Shown here: positions 9,060 to 18,215 of the stretch, one piece after another
Layout: every line of letters begins with the position of its first letter
How positions within the stretch are numbered: position 1 is the first letter of the stretch
Assembly: GCF_000718985.1 (NCBI RefSeq)
Contig: NZ_JODL01000014.1
Location: forward strand, 71,405-135,404
Length of the DNA: 64,000 bases
Reading direction: 5' to 3'
From: Streptomyces megasporus
GTDB taxonomy: Bacteria > Actinomycetota > Actinomycetes > Streptomycetales > Streptomycetaceae
Program-made: the position numbers and the translations under genes
The notes under the pieces: generated by a model
The model's database searches: none
Told to the model about the DNA's origin: nothing
Seen by the model: the letters and a program-made list of their open reading frames with translations, nothing else

Positions 9060-10013
9060 TCAGAAGGCGTCGGCCGGGATCACTCCCAGCCGTCCCGCCT
9101 TGAAGTCCTCGAACGCCTGGACCAGTTCGGCGTGGCTGTTCATCACGAACGGGCCGTAGTGGGCCATCGGCTCGCGGATCGGCAGGCCACCGAGCAGGAC
9201 CACCTCGAAGTTCGCGCTGCGGGAGTCCTGGTGCTCGTCGGCGCGGATGGTGAGCGCGTCGCCGTCGCCGAAGACGACCGCCTGCCCCATGCCGAAGGGC
9301 CGCTTCTCCCCGCCGGCGAAGCCCTGGCCCGCCAGGCCGTACGCGAGGGCGTTGAAGTCCGACCGCCAGGGCAGCGTGACCTCGGCTCCGGGGCTCACCG
9401 AGGCGTGGATCATCGTGATCGGGGTGTGCGTGACGCCCGGGCCCTCGTGCCCCTCCAGCTCCCCCGCGATGACGCGCAGGAGCGCGCCGCCGTCGCCCGA
9501 CGTCAGCAGCTTGACGCTGCCGCCGCGGATGTCCTGGTAGCGGGGGTCGGACATCTTGTGCTTGGCGGGCAGGTTGACCCATAGCTGCAACCCGTGGAAG
9601 AGGCCGCCGGACATGACCAGCTCCTCGGGCGGGGTCTCGATGTGCAGGAGGCCGGAGCCCGCGGTCATCCACTGGGTGTCGCCGTCGGTGATGGCGCCGC
9701 CGCCGCCGTGCGAGTCCCGGTGGATGAAGGCGCCGTCGATGATGTACGTCACGGTCTCGAAGCCGCGGTGGGGATGCCAGGGCGTCCCCTTCGGCTCGCC
9801 GGCCTCGTAATCCACCTCGCCCATCTGGTCCATCATGATGAACGGGTCCAGGCGTCTGTAGTCGATGCCGGCGAACGCGCGGCGCACGGGGAAACCCTCC
9901 CCCTCGAAGCCGGAGGGGGCCGTGGCCACCTGGAGGACGCGCCGCGACCGGGCGTCCACGGAAGCGGTGACACGGGGCAGTACGAGCGGGTTCTCGACCG
10001 TGATCGCGGGCAT
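9060..10013 (-). CDS. Pirin family protein
   Basis: 317-residue bicupin of the pirin family. The N-terminal cupin contains the metal-binding signature HPHRGFETVTYIIDG plus a later histidine/glutamate pair in SGLLHIETPPE; the C-terminal half is the Pirin_C cupin. Family members are iron-dependent, and some show quercetinase activity or redox-regulatory roles; the specific function here is not predictable. The start is set at 10013 because an AGGAGG lies six bases upstream. An in-frame longer reading adds residues without a ribosome site. The gene is monocistronic by spacing. Confidence 0.9.
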   Translation of the reverse strand: MPAITVENPLVLPRVTASVDARSRRVLQVATAPSGFEGEGFPVRRAFAGIDYRRLDPFIMMDQMGEVDYEAGEPKGTPWHPHRGFETVTYIIDGAFIHRDSHGGGGAITDGDTQWMTAGSGLLHIETPPEELVMSGGLFHGLQLWVNLPAKHKMSDPRYQDIRGGSVKLLTSGDGGALLRVIAGELEGHEGPGVTHTPITMIHASVSPGAEVTLPWRSDFNALAYGLAGQGFAGGEKRPFGMGQAVVFGDGDALTIRADEHQDSRSANFEVVLLGGLPIREPMAHYGPFVMNSHAELVQAFEDFKAGRLGVIPADAF

Positions 10014-10111
10014 GGGGACCTCCTCGGCAGATGCTGGAAGTCCATAGTAGTTCAACGTTCAACATTCCACCAGGCCGGGTCCGTCACACGGCCGGGCACG
10101 CACGGCCGGGC

Positions 10112-10135
10112 GCGGATCGGCGGATCGGCGGATCA
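10112..10135. repeat. 8-bp tandem repeat overlapping a stop codon
   Basis: GCGGATCG occurs twice, followed by GCGGATCA. The last copy contains the complement of the TGA stop codon of the SseB-like gene. Confidence 0.8.
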
Positions 10136-10669
10136 GTCGCCGTACATCCGGCGCATCGCGAAGTCGACCATCTCCTCCACCGCCTTGGCGTCGAAGACGA
10201 TCCGGTGCTCACCCTCCATGTCCAGCACGAAGCCGTAGCCCGAGGGCAGCAGGTCGAGCACCTCCGCGCCGGTGATCACGAAGTACTTCGACTCCTTGCC
10301 CGCGTACGCGCGCAGCTCCTTGAGCGTGGTGAACATCGGGATCACCGGCTGCTGGGTGTTGTGCAGGGCCAGGAATCCGGGGGTGTCGCCGCGCGGGCAG
10401 TACACCTTCGACGTGGCGAAGACCGCCTGGAAGTCCTCGGCGGACATCGCGCCCGTGGTGAAGGCCCGGACGGCCTCGGCGAGGGACGGCGGCGACGGCT
10501 CCGGGTAGTGCGGCGGCGGCTGCTGACCGTAGGCGGGCGGCGGCTGCTGGGAGGCGTAGTGCTGCTGTCCGGCGTGCGCGCCGTGCCCGGGGTGTCCGGC
10601 GTGCCCGGGGTGGCCGCCGGCGTGACCGGCGTGCCGGCCCGCGTTTCCGGTCTGGTCGTAGCCGTACAT
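10133..10669 (-). CDS. SseB-like protein with His/Gly/Pro-rich N-terminus
   Basis: 178 residues. The first 55 or so are low complexity: repeated HAGH/PGHA and QQPPPAYG-type segments rich in His, Gly, Gln and Pro. The rest matches the SseB N-terminal domain family (MSAEDFQAVFATSKVYCPRGD, PVIPMFTTLKELRAY, GYGFVLD). This family is common in actinobacteria and of unclear role (type VII secretion-linked in some cases). ATG 10669 was chosen because the upstream in-frame extension is arginine/proline-rich and lacks a ribosome site. No membrane segment is present. Confidence 0.85.
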   Translation of the reverse strand: MYGYDQTGNAGRHAGHAGGHPGHAGHPGHGAHAGQQHYASQQPPPAYGQQPPPHYPEPSPPSLAEAVRAFTTGAMSAEDFQAVFATSKVYCPRGDTPGFLALHNTQQPVIPMFTTLKELRAYAGKESKYFVITGAEVLDLLPSGYGFVLDMEGEHRIVFDAKAVEEMVDFAMRRMYGD

Positions 10670-10811
10670 GGGCGTAAGGGTATCGACTCCCGGGCCGCCC
10701 GGAGCACGGCGGGAACCGCTTCCGGCCGGGCCGGGACGGCGCCGCCCGGAGCCGGACGGGCCGCCCGGGAGGAGTTCGGTCACAGTCGGGCGGATCGGGG
10801 TTGATTCTTAT

Positions 10812-10846
10812 TACCGACGGGTAGCATGATGACAGCAACTCAGTTG
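10812..10846. promoter_or_regulatory. Two palindromes upstream of the acyl-CoA dehydrogenase gene
   Basis: TACCGACGGGTA (10812-10823, TACC/GGTA arms) and CAACTCAGTTG (10836-10846, perfect arms around one base) lie in an AT-richer patch 50-85 bases before the start codon. They are plausible operators, for example for a TetR/FadR-type fatty-acid regulator. The regulator is not identified. Confidence 0.4.
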
Positions 10847-10895
10847 GTACGCGTATGCGAGGACCCTCCTCCCTATCCACTACGGAGCCGTCGCC

Positions 10896-12722
10896 ATGGG
10901 GCACTACAAGTCGAATCTCCGCGACATCGAGTTCAACCTCTTCGAGGTCCTCGGCCGCGACACGGTGTACGGCACCGGCCCGTTCGCGGAGATGGACGTC
11001 GAGACCGCCAAGAGCGTCCTGTCCGAGATCGCACGTCTGGCCGAGAACGAGCTGGCCGCCTCCTTCGAGGACGCCGACCGCAACCCGCCGGTGTTCGACC
11101 CGGAGACCAACACCGCGCCGGTCCCGGCCTCCTTCAAGAAGAGCTACCAGGCGTACATGGACGCCGAGTGGTGGCGACTGGGCATCCCGGAGGAGATCGG
11201 CGGCACCACCGTCCCGCGCTCCCTGCTGTGGGCCTTCGCCGAGACGATCCTCGGCTCCAACCCGGCCGTGTGGATGTACGCGTCCGGCCCCGCCTTCGCG
11301 GGCGTCCTCCACGAGGAGGGCACCGAGGAGCAGAAGAAGATAGCCAAGCTCATGGCGGACAAGCAGTGGGGCTCCACCATGGTCCTCACCGAGCCCGACG
11401 CGGGCTCCGACGTGGGCGCGGGCCGTGCCAAGGCCGTCAAGCAGGAGGACGGCAGTTGGCACATCGAGGGCGTCAAGCGCTTCATCACCTCGGGCGAGCA
11501 CGACATGTCCGAGAACATCATCCACTTCGTCCTCGCCCGCCCCGAGGGCCACGGCCCCGGCACCAAGGGCCTGTCCCTGTTCATCGTCCCGAAGTACGAC
11601 TTCGACTGGGAGACCGGTGAGCTCGGCGAGCGCAACGGCGTCTACGCCACCAACGTCGAGCACAAGATGGGCCTGCGCGTCTCCAACACCTGCGAGATGA
11701 CCTTCGGCGCCAACCACCCGGCCAAGGGCTGGCTGATGGGCGAGAAGCACGACGGCATCCGCCAGATGTTCAAGATCATCGAGTTCGCGCGGATGATGGT
11801 CGGCACGAAGGCCATCGCCACCCTGTCCACCGGCTACCTCAACGCGCTGGAGTACGCCAAGGAGCGCGTCCAGGGCGCCGACCTGGCCCAGTTCACGGAC
11901 AAGACCGCCCCGCGCGTCACCATCACCCACCACCCCGACGTGCGCCGCTCGCTGATGACGCAGAAGGCGTACGCCGAGGGCATGCGCTCCCTGGTGCTCT
12001 ACACCGCCGCCGTCCAGGACGAGGTCCTGGCCAAGGAGGCCGCCGGCGAGGACGCCTCCGCCGCCAAGCGCCTGAACGACCTGCTGCTGCCGATCGTCAA
12101 GGGCTACGGCTCGGAGAAGTCCTACGAGCAGCTCGCGCAGTCCCTGCAGACCCTGGGCGGCTCCGGCTACCTGCAGGAGTACCCGATCGAGCAGTACATC
12201 CGGGACTCCAAGATCGACACCCTCTACGAGGGCACCACCGCCATCCAGGGCCAGGACTTCTTCTTCCGGAAGATCGTCCGCGACCAGGGCCAGGCCCTGA
12301 CCGCGATGTCCGAGGAGATCAAGAAGTTCCTGGCCGAGGCCGCCGGCGGCGAGGAGCTGGCCGAGGCCCGCGACCGGCTCGCCAAGGCCGCCGGGGACCT
12401 GGAGGCCATCGTCGGCACCATGCTGACCGACCTGGCCGCCACCGAGAAGGACGTGAAGTCCATCTACAAGGTCGGCCTGAACACCACCCGTCTGCTGATG
12501 GCCGCCGGTGACGTCGTCGTCGGCTACCTGCTCCTCAAGGGCGCGGCCGTCGCCGCCGACAAGCTCCCGAACGCCTCCGCGAAGGACAAGTCCTTCTACG
12601 CGGGCAAGATCGCGGCGGCGAAGTTCTTCGCGGCCAACGTCCTGCCGGGCCTGGCCGTCCAGCGGCAGATCGCCGAGGCCACCGACCTGTCGGTGATGGA
12701 GCTGCCCGAAGAGGCGTTCTGA
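10896..12722 (+). CDS. Acyl-CoA dehydrogenase (FadE5-like)
   Basis: A 608-residue flavoprotein that oxidises acyl-CoA to enoyl-CoA in beta-oxidation. It opens with [20 protein letters not shown], which matches the long actinobacterial FadE5 type, about 200 residues longer than classic 390-residue dehydrogenases because of a C-terminal extra domain (roughly 450-608). FAD/substrate-binding signatures are visible: [21 protein letters not shown], and the catalytic-base region [18 protein letters not shown]. The cytoplasmic enzyme has no signal peptide. It stands alone between palindromic operator candidates and a double hairpin. Confidence 0.95.
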   Translation: MGHYKSNLRDIEFNLFEVLGRDTVYGTGPFAEMDVETAKSVLSEIARLAENELAASFEDADRNPPVFDPETNTAPVPASFKKSYQAYMDAEWWRLGIPEEIGGTTVPRSLLWAFAETILGSNPAVWMYASGPAFAGVLHEEGTEEQKKIAKLMADKQWGSTMVLTEPDAGSDVGAGRAKAVKQEDGSWHIEGVKRFITSGEHDMSENIIHFVLARPEGHGPGTKGLSLFIVPKYDFDWETGELGERNGVYATNVEHKMGLRVSNTCEMTFGANHPAKGWLMGEKHDGIRQMFKIIEFARMMVGTKAIATLSTGYLNALEYAKERVQGADLAQFTDKTAPRVTITHHPDVRRSLMTQKAYAEGMRSLVLYTAAVQDEVLAKEAAGEDASAAKRLNDLLLPIVKGYGSEKSYEQLAQSLQTLGGSGYLQEYPIEQYIRDSKIDTLYEGTTAIQGQDFFFRKIVRDQGQALTAMSEEIKKFLAEAAGGEELAEARDRLAKAAGDLEAIVGTMLTDLAATEKDVKSIYKVGLNTTRLLMAAGDVVVGYLLLKGAAVAADKLPNASAKDKSFYAGKIAAAKFFAANVLPGLAVQRQIAEATDLSVMELPEEAF

Positions 12723-12758
12723 CGACCGTCCGCCGGGCGTCCCATGACGACGCCCGGG

Positions 12759-12833
12759 GTGCCGCCCGCCGCCGTCGGCGGCGGGCGGCACCGCCGCGAG
12801 GGCCCCGTTCCCAGGTCAGGGGGGAACGGGGCC
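12759..12833. terminator. Two tandem hairpins
   Basis: The first hairpin (12759-12791) has perfect 15-base arms around GTC. The second (12801-12833) has 12-base arms, GGCCCCGTTCCC and GGGAACGGGGCC. Both lie immediately downstream of the acyl-CoA dehydrogenase gene. Confidence 0.8.
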
Positions 12834-12867
12834 CCTCGCCTTCACGGTCGTTCGTATGCTGGGACAC

Positions 12868-14172
12868 ATGAGCAATCCCAGTCGTTTCGATCGCGGACAC
12901 ACCGACGACCTGGTGTCCTTCCTCACCGCCTCGCCCACTCCGTACCACGCGGTGGCGAGCACCGCCGAACGGCTGGAGAAGGCGGGATTCCGCCAGGTGG
13001 CCGAGACCGACGCCTGGGACGGCGACAGCGGCGGGAAGTACGTGCTGCGCGGCGGCGCGATCATCGCCTGGTACGTCCCGGAACACGCCGACGCCGCCAC
13101 CCCCTTCCGGATCGTCGGCGCCCACACCGACTCCCCCAACCTGCGCGTCAAGCCCGTCCCCGACACCGGCGCGGCCGGCTGGCGGCAGGTCGCCGTCGAG
13201 ATCTACGGCGGCGCCCTGCTCAACACCTGGCTCGACCGCGACCTGGGCCTGGCCGGACGGCTGACGCTGCGCGACGGCTCCACCCGCCTGGTGAACGTCG
13301 ACCGCCCGCTGCTGCGCGTGCCCCAGCTCGCCATCCACCTGGACCGGCAGGTCAACGACGGGCTGAAGCTGGACCGGCAGCGCCACATGACCCCCGTGTG
13401 GGGCCTGGGCGAACCGCGCGAGGGCGACCTGATCGACTTCCTCGCCGACGAGGCCGGACTGCGCGCCTCGGACATCGCCGGCTGGGACCTGATGGTCCAC
13501 AGCGTCGAACCGCCCGCCTACCTCGGCCGCGACCGCGAACTGCTCGCCGCTCCGCGCCTGGACAACCTGCTCTCCGTCCACGCCGCCACGGCCGCGCTGA
13601 CCGCCGTCGCCCAGTGGGACCGGGAGAACGGCGGCGAGCTGCCGTACGTCCCGGTGCTGGCCGCCTTCGACCACGAGGAGAACGGCAGCCAGTCCGACAC
13701 CGGCGCCGAGAGCCCGCTGCTGGGCACCGTGCTGGAACGGTCCGTCCTCGCCCGCGGCGGCACCTTCGAGGACCGCGCGCGGGCGTACGCCGGGACGATC
13801 TGCCTCTCCTCGGACACCGGCCACGCCGTCCACCCCAACTACACCGAGCGCCACGAGCCGGGCCACCAGCCGCTGCCCAACGGCGGCCCGATCCTCAAGG
13901 TGAACGTCAACCAGCGCTACGCCACCGACGGCACCGGACGCGCCGTCTTCGCGGCGGCCTGCGAGCGGGCCGAGGTGCCCTGGCAGTCGTTCGTCTCCAA
14001 CAACGCCATCCCCTGCGGGACGACGATCGGCCCGATCACCGCCGCGCGGCACGGCATCACCACCGTGGACATCGGCGTGGCGGTCCTGTCGATGCACTCG
14101 GCGCGGGAGCTGTGCGGCGCCGACGACCCCCACCTGCTGGCGAACACCCTGGTGTCCTTCCTCCGCGGCTGA
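12868..14172 (+). CDS. M18 family aminopeptidase
   Basis: 434 residues; a cytosolic metallo-aminopeptidase of the M18 (aminopeptidase I / ApeB) family with two metal ions per active site. Metal and catalytic motifs are in order: AHTDSPNLRVK, LDNLLSVHAA, FDHEENGS, SSDTGHAVHPNYTERHEPGHQP and a C-terminal MHSARELCG. It probably forms a dodecamer and trims acidic or neutral N-terminal residues, as in the family. ATG 12868 gives the normal family N-terminus; there is no Shine-Dalgarno. TATGCT at 12854-12859 ends eight bases upstream, so a leaderless mRNA is possible. An in-frame ATG at 12856 overlaps that element. Confidence 0.93.
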   Translation: MSNPSRFDRGHTDDLVSFLTASPTPYHAVASTAERLEKAGFRQVAETDAWDGDSGGKYVLRGGAIIAWYVPEHADAATPFRIVGAHTDSPNLRVKPVPDTGAAGWRQVAVEIYGGALLNTWLDRDLGLAGRLTLRDGSTRLVNVDRPLLRVPQLAIHLDRQVNDGLKLDRQRHMTPVWGLGEPREGDLIDFLADEAGLRASDIAGWDLMVHSVEPPAYLGRDRELLAAPRLDNLLSVHAATAALTAVAQWDRENGGELPYVPVLAAFDHEENGSQSDTGAESPLLGTVLERSVLARGGTFEDRARAYAGTICLSSDTGHAVHPNYTERHEPGHQPLPNGGPILKVNVNQRYATDGTGRAVFAAACERAEVPWQSFVSNNAIPCGTTIGPITAARHGITTVDIGVAVLSMHSARELCGADDPHLLANTLVSFLRG

Positions 14173-14352
14173 GGAACCGCACGGGACACCGCACGAGGGG
14201 GCACCGCACGGACACCGGAAAATCCCCTCGGCAGGGGCCTCCTGACGGGGCGTCCGGCCCGTCACGCGCCGGACGTCCCGAATGTCCGTGCCGTCTCGGG
14301 GTATCCGGCTGGTTGGACGAGCCCGCAACCAGCCGGACGGAGGCGGTTATTC

Positions 14353-14583
14353 ATGGGCATGGCACTGACCATCGTGCTGATCGCGGTGGGCGCGATCCTG
14401 GCCTTCGCGGTGAACTGGGACATCTCCGGGATCAACCTCGACCTGGTCGGCCTGATCCTGATGGCGGTCGGCTTCATCGGACTGGCCTCGTACGTCAGCA
14501 TCTTCAAGCGCCGCCGCGTGCAGCCGCCGAGCCCGGCGGCCCCGGTCATCGAGGAGAACCACCGCCACCAGTGGCGCGCCTGA
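14353..14583 (+). CDS. Small DUF6458-type membrane protein
   Basis: 76 residues with two hydrophobic helices (about 3-20 and 28-48) separated by NWDISGINLD, then a basic turn FKRRR and a hydrophilic tail. This matches the small two-helix membrane proteins annotated as DUF6458 in actinobacteria; the function is unknown. The first ATG at 14353 is used. Its TGA stop belongs to a 9-bp tandem repeat with further in-frame stops behind it. Confidence 0.85.
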   Translation: MGMALTIVLIAVGAILAFAVNWDISGINLDLVGLILMAVGFIGLASYVSIFKRRRVQPPSPAAPVIEENHRHQWRA

Positions 14584-14616
14584 GGCGCCTGACGCGCCTG
14601 ACGCGCCTGACGCGCC
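14575..14616. repeat. 9-bp tandem repeat carrying four in-frame stop codons
   Basis: Four units of (C/G)GCGCCTGA plus a partial fifth unit start inside the last codons of the DUF6458-type gene. The unit is three codons long, so each copy places a TGA in the same frame. Confidence 0.85.
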
Positions 14617-14647
14617 GTCAACGCCTTGCGGAGGGCGGGATGTCGAA

Positions 14648-14695
14648 CACGCGCGTGCGGCCCGGCCGTTCCCACGGCCGGGCCGCACGCGCGTG
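14648..14695. terminator. Perfect 22-bp hairpin between convergent genes
   Basis: Two perfectly complementary 22-base arms (beginning CACGCGCGTGCGGCC) flank the four-base loop TCCC, seven bases from the end of the reverse-strand NHL gene. It should work as a bidirectional terminator. Confidence 0.85.
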
Positions 14696-14702
14696 AACGG
14701 CG

Positions 14703-16547
14703 CTACGCCTCCTCGTCGTCCATCCCCGCCAGGACCAGCGGCAGCCGGGAGACCCCGCCCGGGGTGACGCGCACCGGGACACCCCAGTCCTGCTGGTGGA
14801 CGTGGCAGGCCGGGTACTCGACGTCCGGCGCGTCGTCGCAGGAAGCGGCCATCGCCGAGACGTGCAGCACGCCCTCGGTGACACCGTCGGCGAGCGTCAA
14901 CTCCCGTGCCAGATCCGTCCCCTGGCCCGCGCCGTCCGCCAGCAGCTCCGGCGGGGTGGAACCGACCAGCAGCCGAGTCGAGGGGCCGTGGCGCTCGTCG
15001 AGCTTCTGGCCGGGCGGGGCCTGGAAGACCACGTCCAGCCTCAGCCTCCCCGGCGCCACCTCGGTCGCCTCGCGCTGTGTGCGGTGGGCCACCGACTCGA
15101 CCCGCACCGCCTCCTCGGGGAGCCGCAGCCGGGTCAGCCGGTGGCGGGCGGACTCCACGACCACGATGTCCCCGTCGACCAGGACGGCCCCGGACGGCTC
15201 GCGCAGATCCGTGGCGAGCGTGGAGACCTCACCGGTGGCGGGGTCGTAGCGGCGCAGCGCGTGGTTGTAGGTGTCGCACACCGCCACCGACCGGTCGGGC
15301 AGGACGGTGACGCCCAGCGGGTGCTGGAACAGCGCCTGGTCGGCCGCGCCGTCCCGGTGCCCGAAGTCGAACAGTCCGGTGCCGACGGCGGTGCGGACGA
15401 CGAACCCGTCCCCGTCCCCGTCGCCGTCCCCGTCGTCGGCGCGCTCGATCCGGCGCAGGGCGGAGGTCTCGGAGTCGGCCACCCACAGCCGGTCGCCGTC
15501 GGCCGCGAGCCCGGACGGCTGCGCGAACCACGCCTGGTCGGCCGGACCGTCGACCAGGCCCTCGTTGGTGGTACCCGCCGCCACGGCCACGGTCTCCGCG
15601 TCCGGGTCGTACGTCCACAGTTGGTGGATGCCGGCCATGGCGATCCACAGCCGGTCCGCCCACCAGGCCACGTCCCACGGCGAGGAGAGGTCCACCTCGC
15701 GCGCCGGGCCCGAGGTCGCCGAGCCCTGCCACCACTGGCGGCCGGTCCCGGCGAGCGTGGAGACCTCGCCGGTGGCGGGGTCGTAGCGGCGCAGCGCGTG
15801 GTTGACGGTGTCGGCGACCACCACCGACCGGTCGGGCAGCAGCGCCAGCCCCTGGGGCTCGCTGAACCGCGCCTCCTCCGCCGGCCCGTCCACCAGGCCC
15901 CGCTCGCCGGCGCCGACGTGCCGCACCACCGTCTCCCCGTCCGGCTCCAGCTCCACGAGCCGGTGCCGGGTGGTGTCGCTGACCAGCAGGTTGCCCGACG
16001 GCAGGACGAGCGCCTTGCCGGGGAAGCGCAGGGCGGTCGGAACGGGCTCCGGCGGCACGTAGGGTCCGTCGCCGCGCCGCAGGGTGCCCTTGGCGCCGTG
16101 CTCGGCCTCCAGCTCCTCCACCAGCTTCTCGATGGCGTGGGCGTGCCCCTCGCCCGCGTGCTGGGCGACGACGTACCCCTCGGGGTCGATGACGACGAGC
16201 GTGGGCCAGGCGCGCACCGCGTACTGCTTCCACGTCGCCAGCTCCGGGTCGTCCAGGACGGGGTGGTGCACCTCGTAGCGCTCGACGGCGTCGACGACGG
16301 CCTGGTGATCGGCCTCGTGGACGAACTTCGGCGAGTGGACGCCGATGACCACCACGGTGTCGCGGTGCCGCTCCTCCAGCTCGCGCAGCTCGTCCAGGAC
16401 GTGCAGGCAGTTGATGCAGCAGAAGGTCCAAAAGTCCAAGATCACAATGCGACCTCGGAGATCCGCGAGCGTCAACTCCTTGCCGCCGGTGTTGATCCAG
16501 GTGCGTCCCCGCAGTTCAGGGGCTCGAACGCGCGCTCGCTTGGTCAT
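14703..16547 (-). CDS. Thioredoxin-fold / NHL-repeat protein
   Basis: 614 residues. Residues 1-150 form a TlpA-like thioredoxin domain with the active site FWTFCCINCLHVL (CxxC as C44-x2-C47 with an extra C43). About 165-520 contain a six-bladed NHL beta-propeller with repeated RHLVGAG/GLALLPDRSVVVADTVNHALRRYDPATGEVSTLA units. This is the layout of human NHLRC2 and its bacterial relatives. The bacterial role is not established, and no signal peptide is visible, so it should be cytoplasmic. A run of Asp-Gly (residues near 373) is encoded by a short GTCCCC-type microsatellite. ATG 16547 starts the family-typical MTKRARVRAPELRG; the GGAGGG just upstream is very close to it, so the ATG at 16556 remains possible. 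Confidence 0.92.
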   Translation of the reverse strand: MTKRARVRAPELRGRTWINTGGKELTLADLRGRIVILDFWTFCCINCLHVLDELRELEERHRDTVVVIGVHSPKFVHEADHQAVVDAVERYEVHHPVLDDPELATWKQYAVRAWPTLVVIDPEGYVVAQHAGEGHAHAIEKLVEELEAEHGAKGTLRRGDGPYVPPEPVPTALRFPGKALVLPSGNLLVSDTTRHRLVELEPDGETVVRHVGAGERGLVDGPAEEARFSEPQGLALLPDRSVVVADTVNHALRRYDPATGEVSTLAGTGRQWWQGSATSGPAREVDLSSPWDVAWWADRLWIAMAGIHQLWTYDPDAETVAVAAGTTNEGLVDGPADQAWFAQPSGLAADGDRLWVADSETSALRRIERADDGDGDGDGDGFVVRTAVGTGLFDFGHRDGAADQALFQHPLGVTVLPDRSVAVCDTYNHALRRYDPATGEVSTLATDLREPSGAVLVDGDIVVVESARHRLTRLRLPEEAVRVESVAHRTQREATEVAPGRLRLDVVFQAPPGQKLDERHGPSTRLLVGSTPPELLADGAGQGTDLARELTLADGVTEGVLHVSAMAASCDDAPDVEYPACHVHQQDWGVPVRVTPGGVSRLPLVLAGMDDEEA

Positions 16548-16594
16548 GCCCTCCATGGTGGCACGCCGCTGCGCCTCCCCCGCCCGCCGGTGCC

Positions 16595-17575
16595 TCACCC
16601 CTTGGGGGTGGAGAGCACGACACGGGCCTCCACCGGCAGGTGGTCGCTGCCCGTGGCGGGGAGGGTGCGCAGGTGGGTGACGGTCGCCCCGCGGGCCATG
16701 ACGTGGTCGATCCGGGCGACGGGGAAGGAGGTGGGCCAACTGAAGGCGAAGCCGTCCGTGGCCTCCTTCCCCGTCGAGTCCAGTCGGGACAGCACGGGGG
16801 CGAGTCCGCGGTCGTCCAGGGTGGCGTTGAAGTCGCCCAGCAGGAGCACCCGGGGCTGTTCCTCCGCCGCCAGGGCCCTGCCCAGCAGGATGGCGCTCTC
16901 GTCCCGCCACGCGGTGTCGAAGCCGCTCGACCGGACGCGGACCGAGGGCAGGTGGGCGACGTGGACGGCGACGTCCCCGTGCGGGGTTCGGACGGTGGCG
17001 CGCAGGCCCCGCCTCCAGTCTCCCTCGATGCCCTCGGGCCGGATGTCCAGCGGTCGGACGTCCGTCAGGGGGTGTCTGGACCACAGGCCGACGGTTCCGA
17101 CGACCGCGTGGTGGGGGTGGTCCGGTGCCAGCGCCGTCTCGTAGACCGGCCGGACGGCACGGGTGACCTCCTCCAGCGCGATCAGGTCGGCCCCGGCCTC
17201 GGCCAGGGCCCGCGCGGTGTCGTCGTGGTCCGGGTTCACGTCGTTGACGTTGTGCTGGACGACCGTGAGGTCGGCCGCTCCCGGCGTCCGGGGCGTCAGG
17301 GCGTCGTGGCAGAGGACGAGCCAGACCGTCGCGGGCAGCAGCAGGGCCGCCGTGCCGAGCACCGAGCGGCGCCGTGCCGCCACGGCCGCCGGGAGCGCGA
17401 GGACGGCCAGGCCCGTCCACGGCAGGAAGGTCTCCAGCAGGCTTCCGAGGTTGACCCCGGCGTCGGGGACGAGGGAGTGGAGCGCCGGCACGGCGGCCGA
17501 CGCCACGGCGAGCGCGGCGGGCAGCCGTCCCCGCGTCCGGGCGGTTCCGTTCCCGGCGTCCTGGTTCGGTCCCAC
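16595..17575 (-). CDS. Membrane-anchored endonuclease/exonuclease/phosphatase family protein
   Basis: 326 residues with two or three N-terminal hydrophobic segments (about 15-110) followed by an EEP hydrolase domain. Catalytic motifs visible: VVQHNVND, LIALEEV, LLLGDFNATLDD, and the terminal GSDHLPVEA. The fold covers DNases, phosphodiesterases and lipid phosphatases; with the membrane anchor the active domain is probably outside. The GTG start at 17575 is preceded by AGGGGA about seven bases upstream. The region 17576-17818 shows no gene. Confidence 0.85.
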   Translation of the reverse strand: MGPNQDAGNGTARTRGRLPAALAVASAAVPALHSLVPDAGVNLGSLLETFLPWTGLAVLALPAAVAARRRSVLGTAALLLPATVWLVLCHDALTPRTPGAADLTVVQHNVNDVNPDHDDTARALAEAGADLIALEEVTRAVRPVYETALAPDHPHHAVVGTVGLWSRHPLTDVRPLDIRPEGIEGDWRRGLRATVRTPHGDVAVHVAHLPSVRVRSSGFDTAWRDESAILLGRALAAEEQPRVLLLGDFNATLDDRGLAPVLSRLDSTGKEATDGFAFSWPTSFPVARIDHVMARGATVTHLRTLPATGSDHLPVEARVVLSTPKG

Positions 17576-17818
17576 GGTCGTCCCCTTCCGGCCCGGATCG
17601 GTCGGCCGAGCACGTCCCGCATGACGCGCCGGCGCGGCACCGTGGTTGCCGTGCTCCCGAGCGTCCGGGCGGTCGGTGGCCGGGCACCAGCGCCTCGGCG
17701 CACTCCCCGTACGGTCCGGGCAGGCGCAGCAGATCACCGCGTACGGCGCGTCGGTGACGGCCCTCCCCCGCGTGGTCCCGGCGGGTCTCGGCCCCGGCGT
17801 GTGCGCCGGAGCCGGACG

Positions 17819-18112
17819 TCAGAGGTTCTTGGTGTCGAACGGGTCGTGCTCGGTGATCAGCTTGTCCAGCCGCGCCTTGTCCACCCGGCTGGTCACCTCC
17901 TGCAGTTCCTGCCGGTCCCGGACGCACTTGGCCAGGGTGAAGGTGGAGGAGACGAGGAAGAGGACGCCGAGCGCCAGGAAGCCGCGCTCCCAGGGCCCCA
18001 TGGGCATGTAGGCGACACCGAGCGCCACGGCGACCAGGGAGAGCCCGAAGGAGAGGACGGCCTGCACGAAGAACGCGGCCGTCATGGGCCGCTGCACCGG
18101 TGGTGTGGTCAT
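17819..18112 (-). CDS. YiaA/YiaB two-helix membrane protein
   Basis: 97 residues with two membrane helices (about 9-32 and 42-62) and a charged C-terminal tail rich in Lys, Arg, Asp. It matches the YiaAB two-helix domain family; the function is unknown. The ATG at 18112 was chosen; a GTG two codons upstream is an alternative. Confidence 0.85.
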   Translation of the reverse strand: MTTPPVQRPMTAAFFVQAVLSFGLSLVAVALGVAYMPMGPWERGFLALGVLFLVSSTFTLAKCVRDRQELQEVTSRVDKARLDKLITEHDPFDTKNL

Positions 18113-18174
18113 GCCCACAGCGTGGCGCGGGGCCGGATGGGCCGCATGAGTACGGCTACTCAGACGCCGTCGGT

Positions 18175-18205
18175 ACCGCTCGGGCCGGTGGCCGGCCCGA
18201 GCGGT
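18175..18205. terminator. Hairpin downstream of the nitrilase gene
   Basis: Perfect 14-base arms (ACCGCTCGGGCCGG and its complement) around TGG, ten bases past the stop codon of the reverse-strand nitrilase gene. Confidence 0.8.
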
Positions 18206-18215
18206 CGGCGGGTGC

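Noticed and set aside
12744..14696. 650-residue frame across the M18 gene
   Set aside because: Shadow of the aminopeptidase gene; the M18 motifs lie in the other frame.
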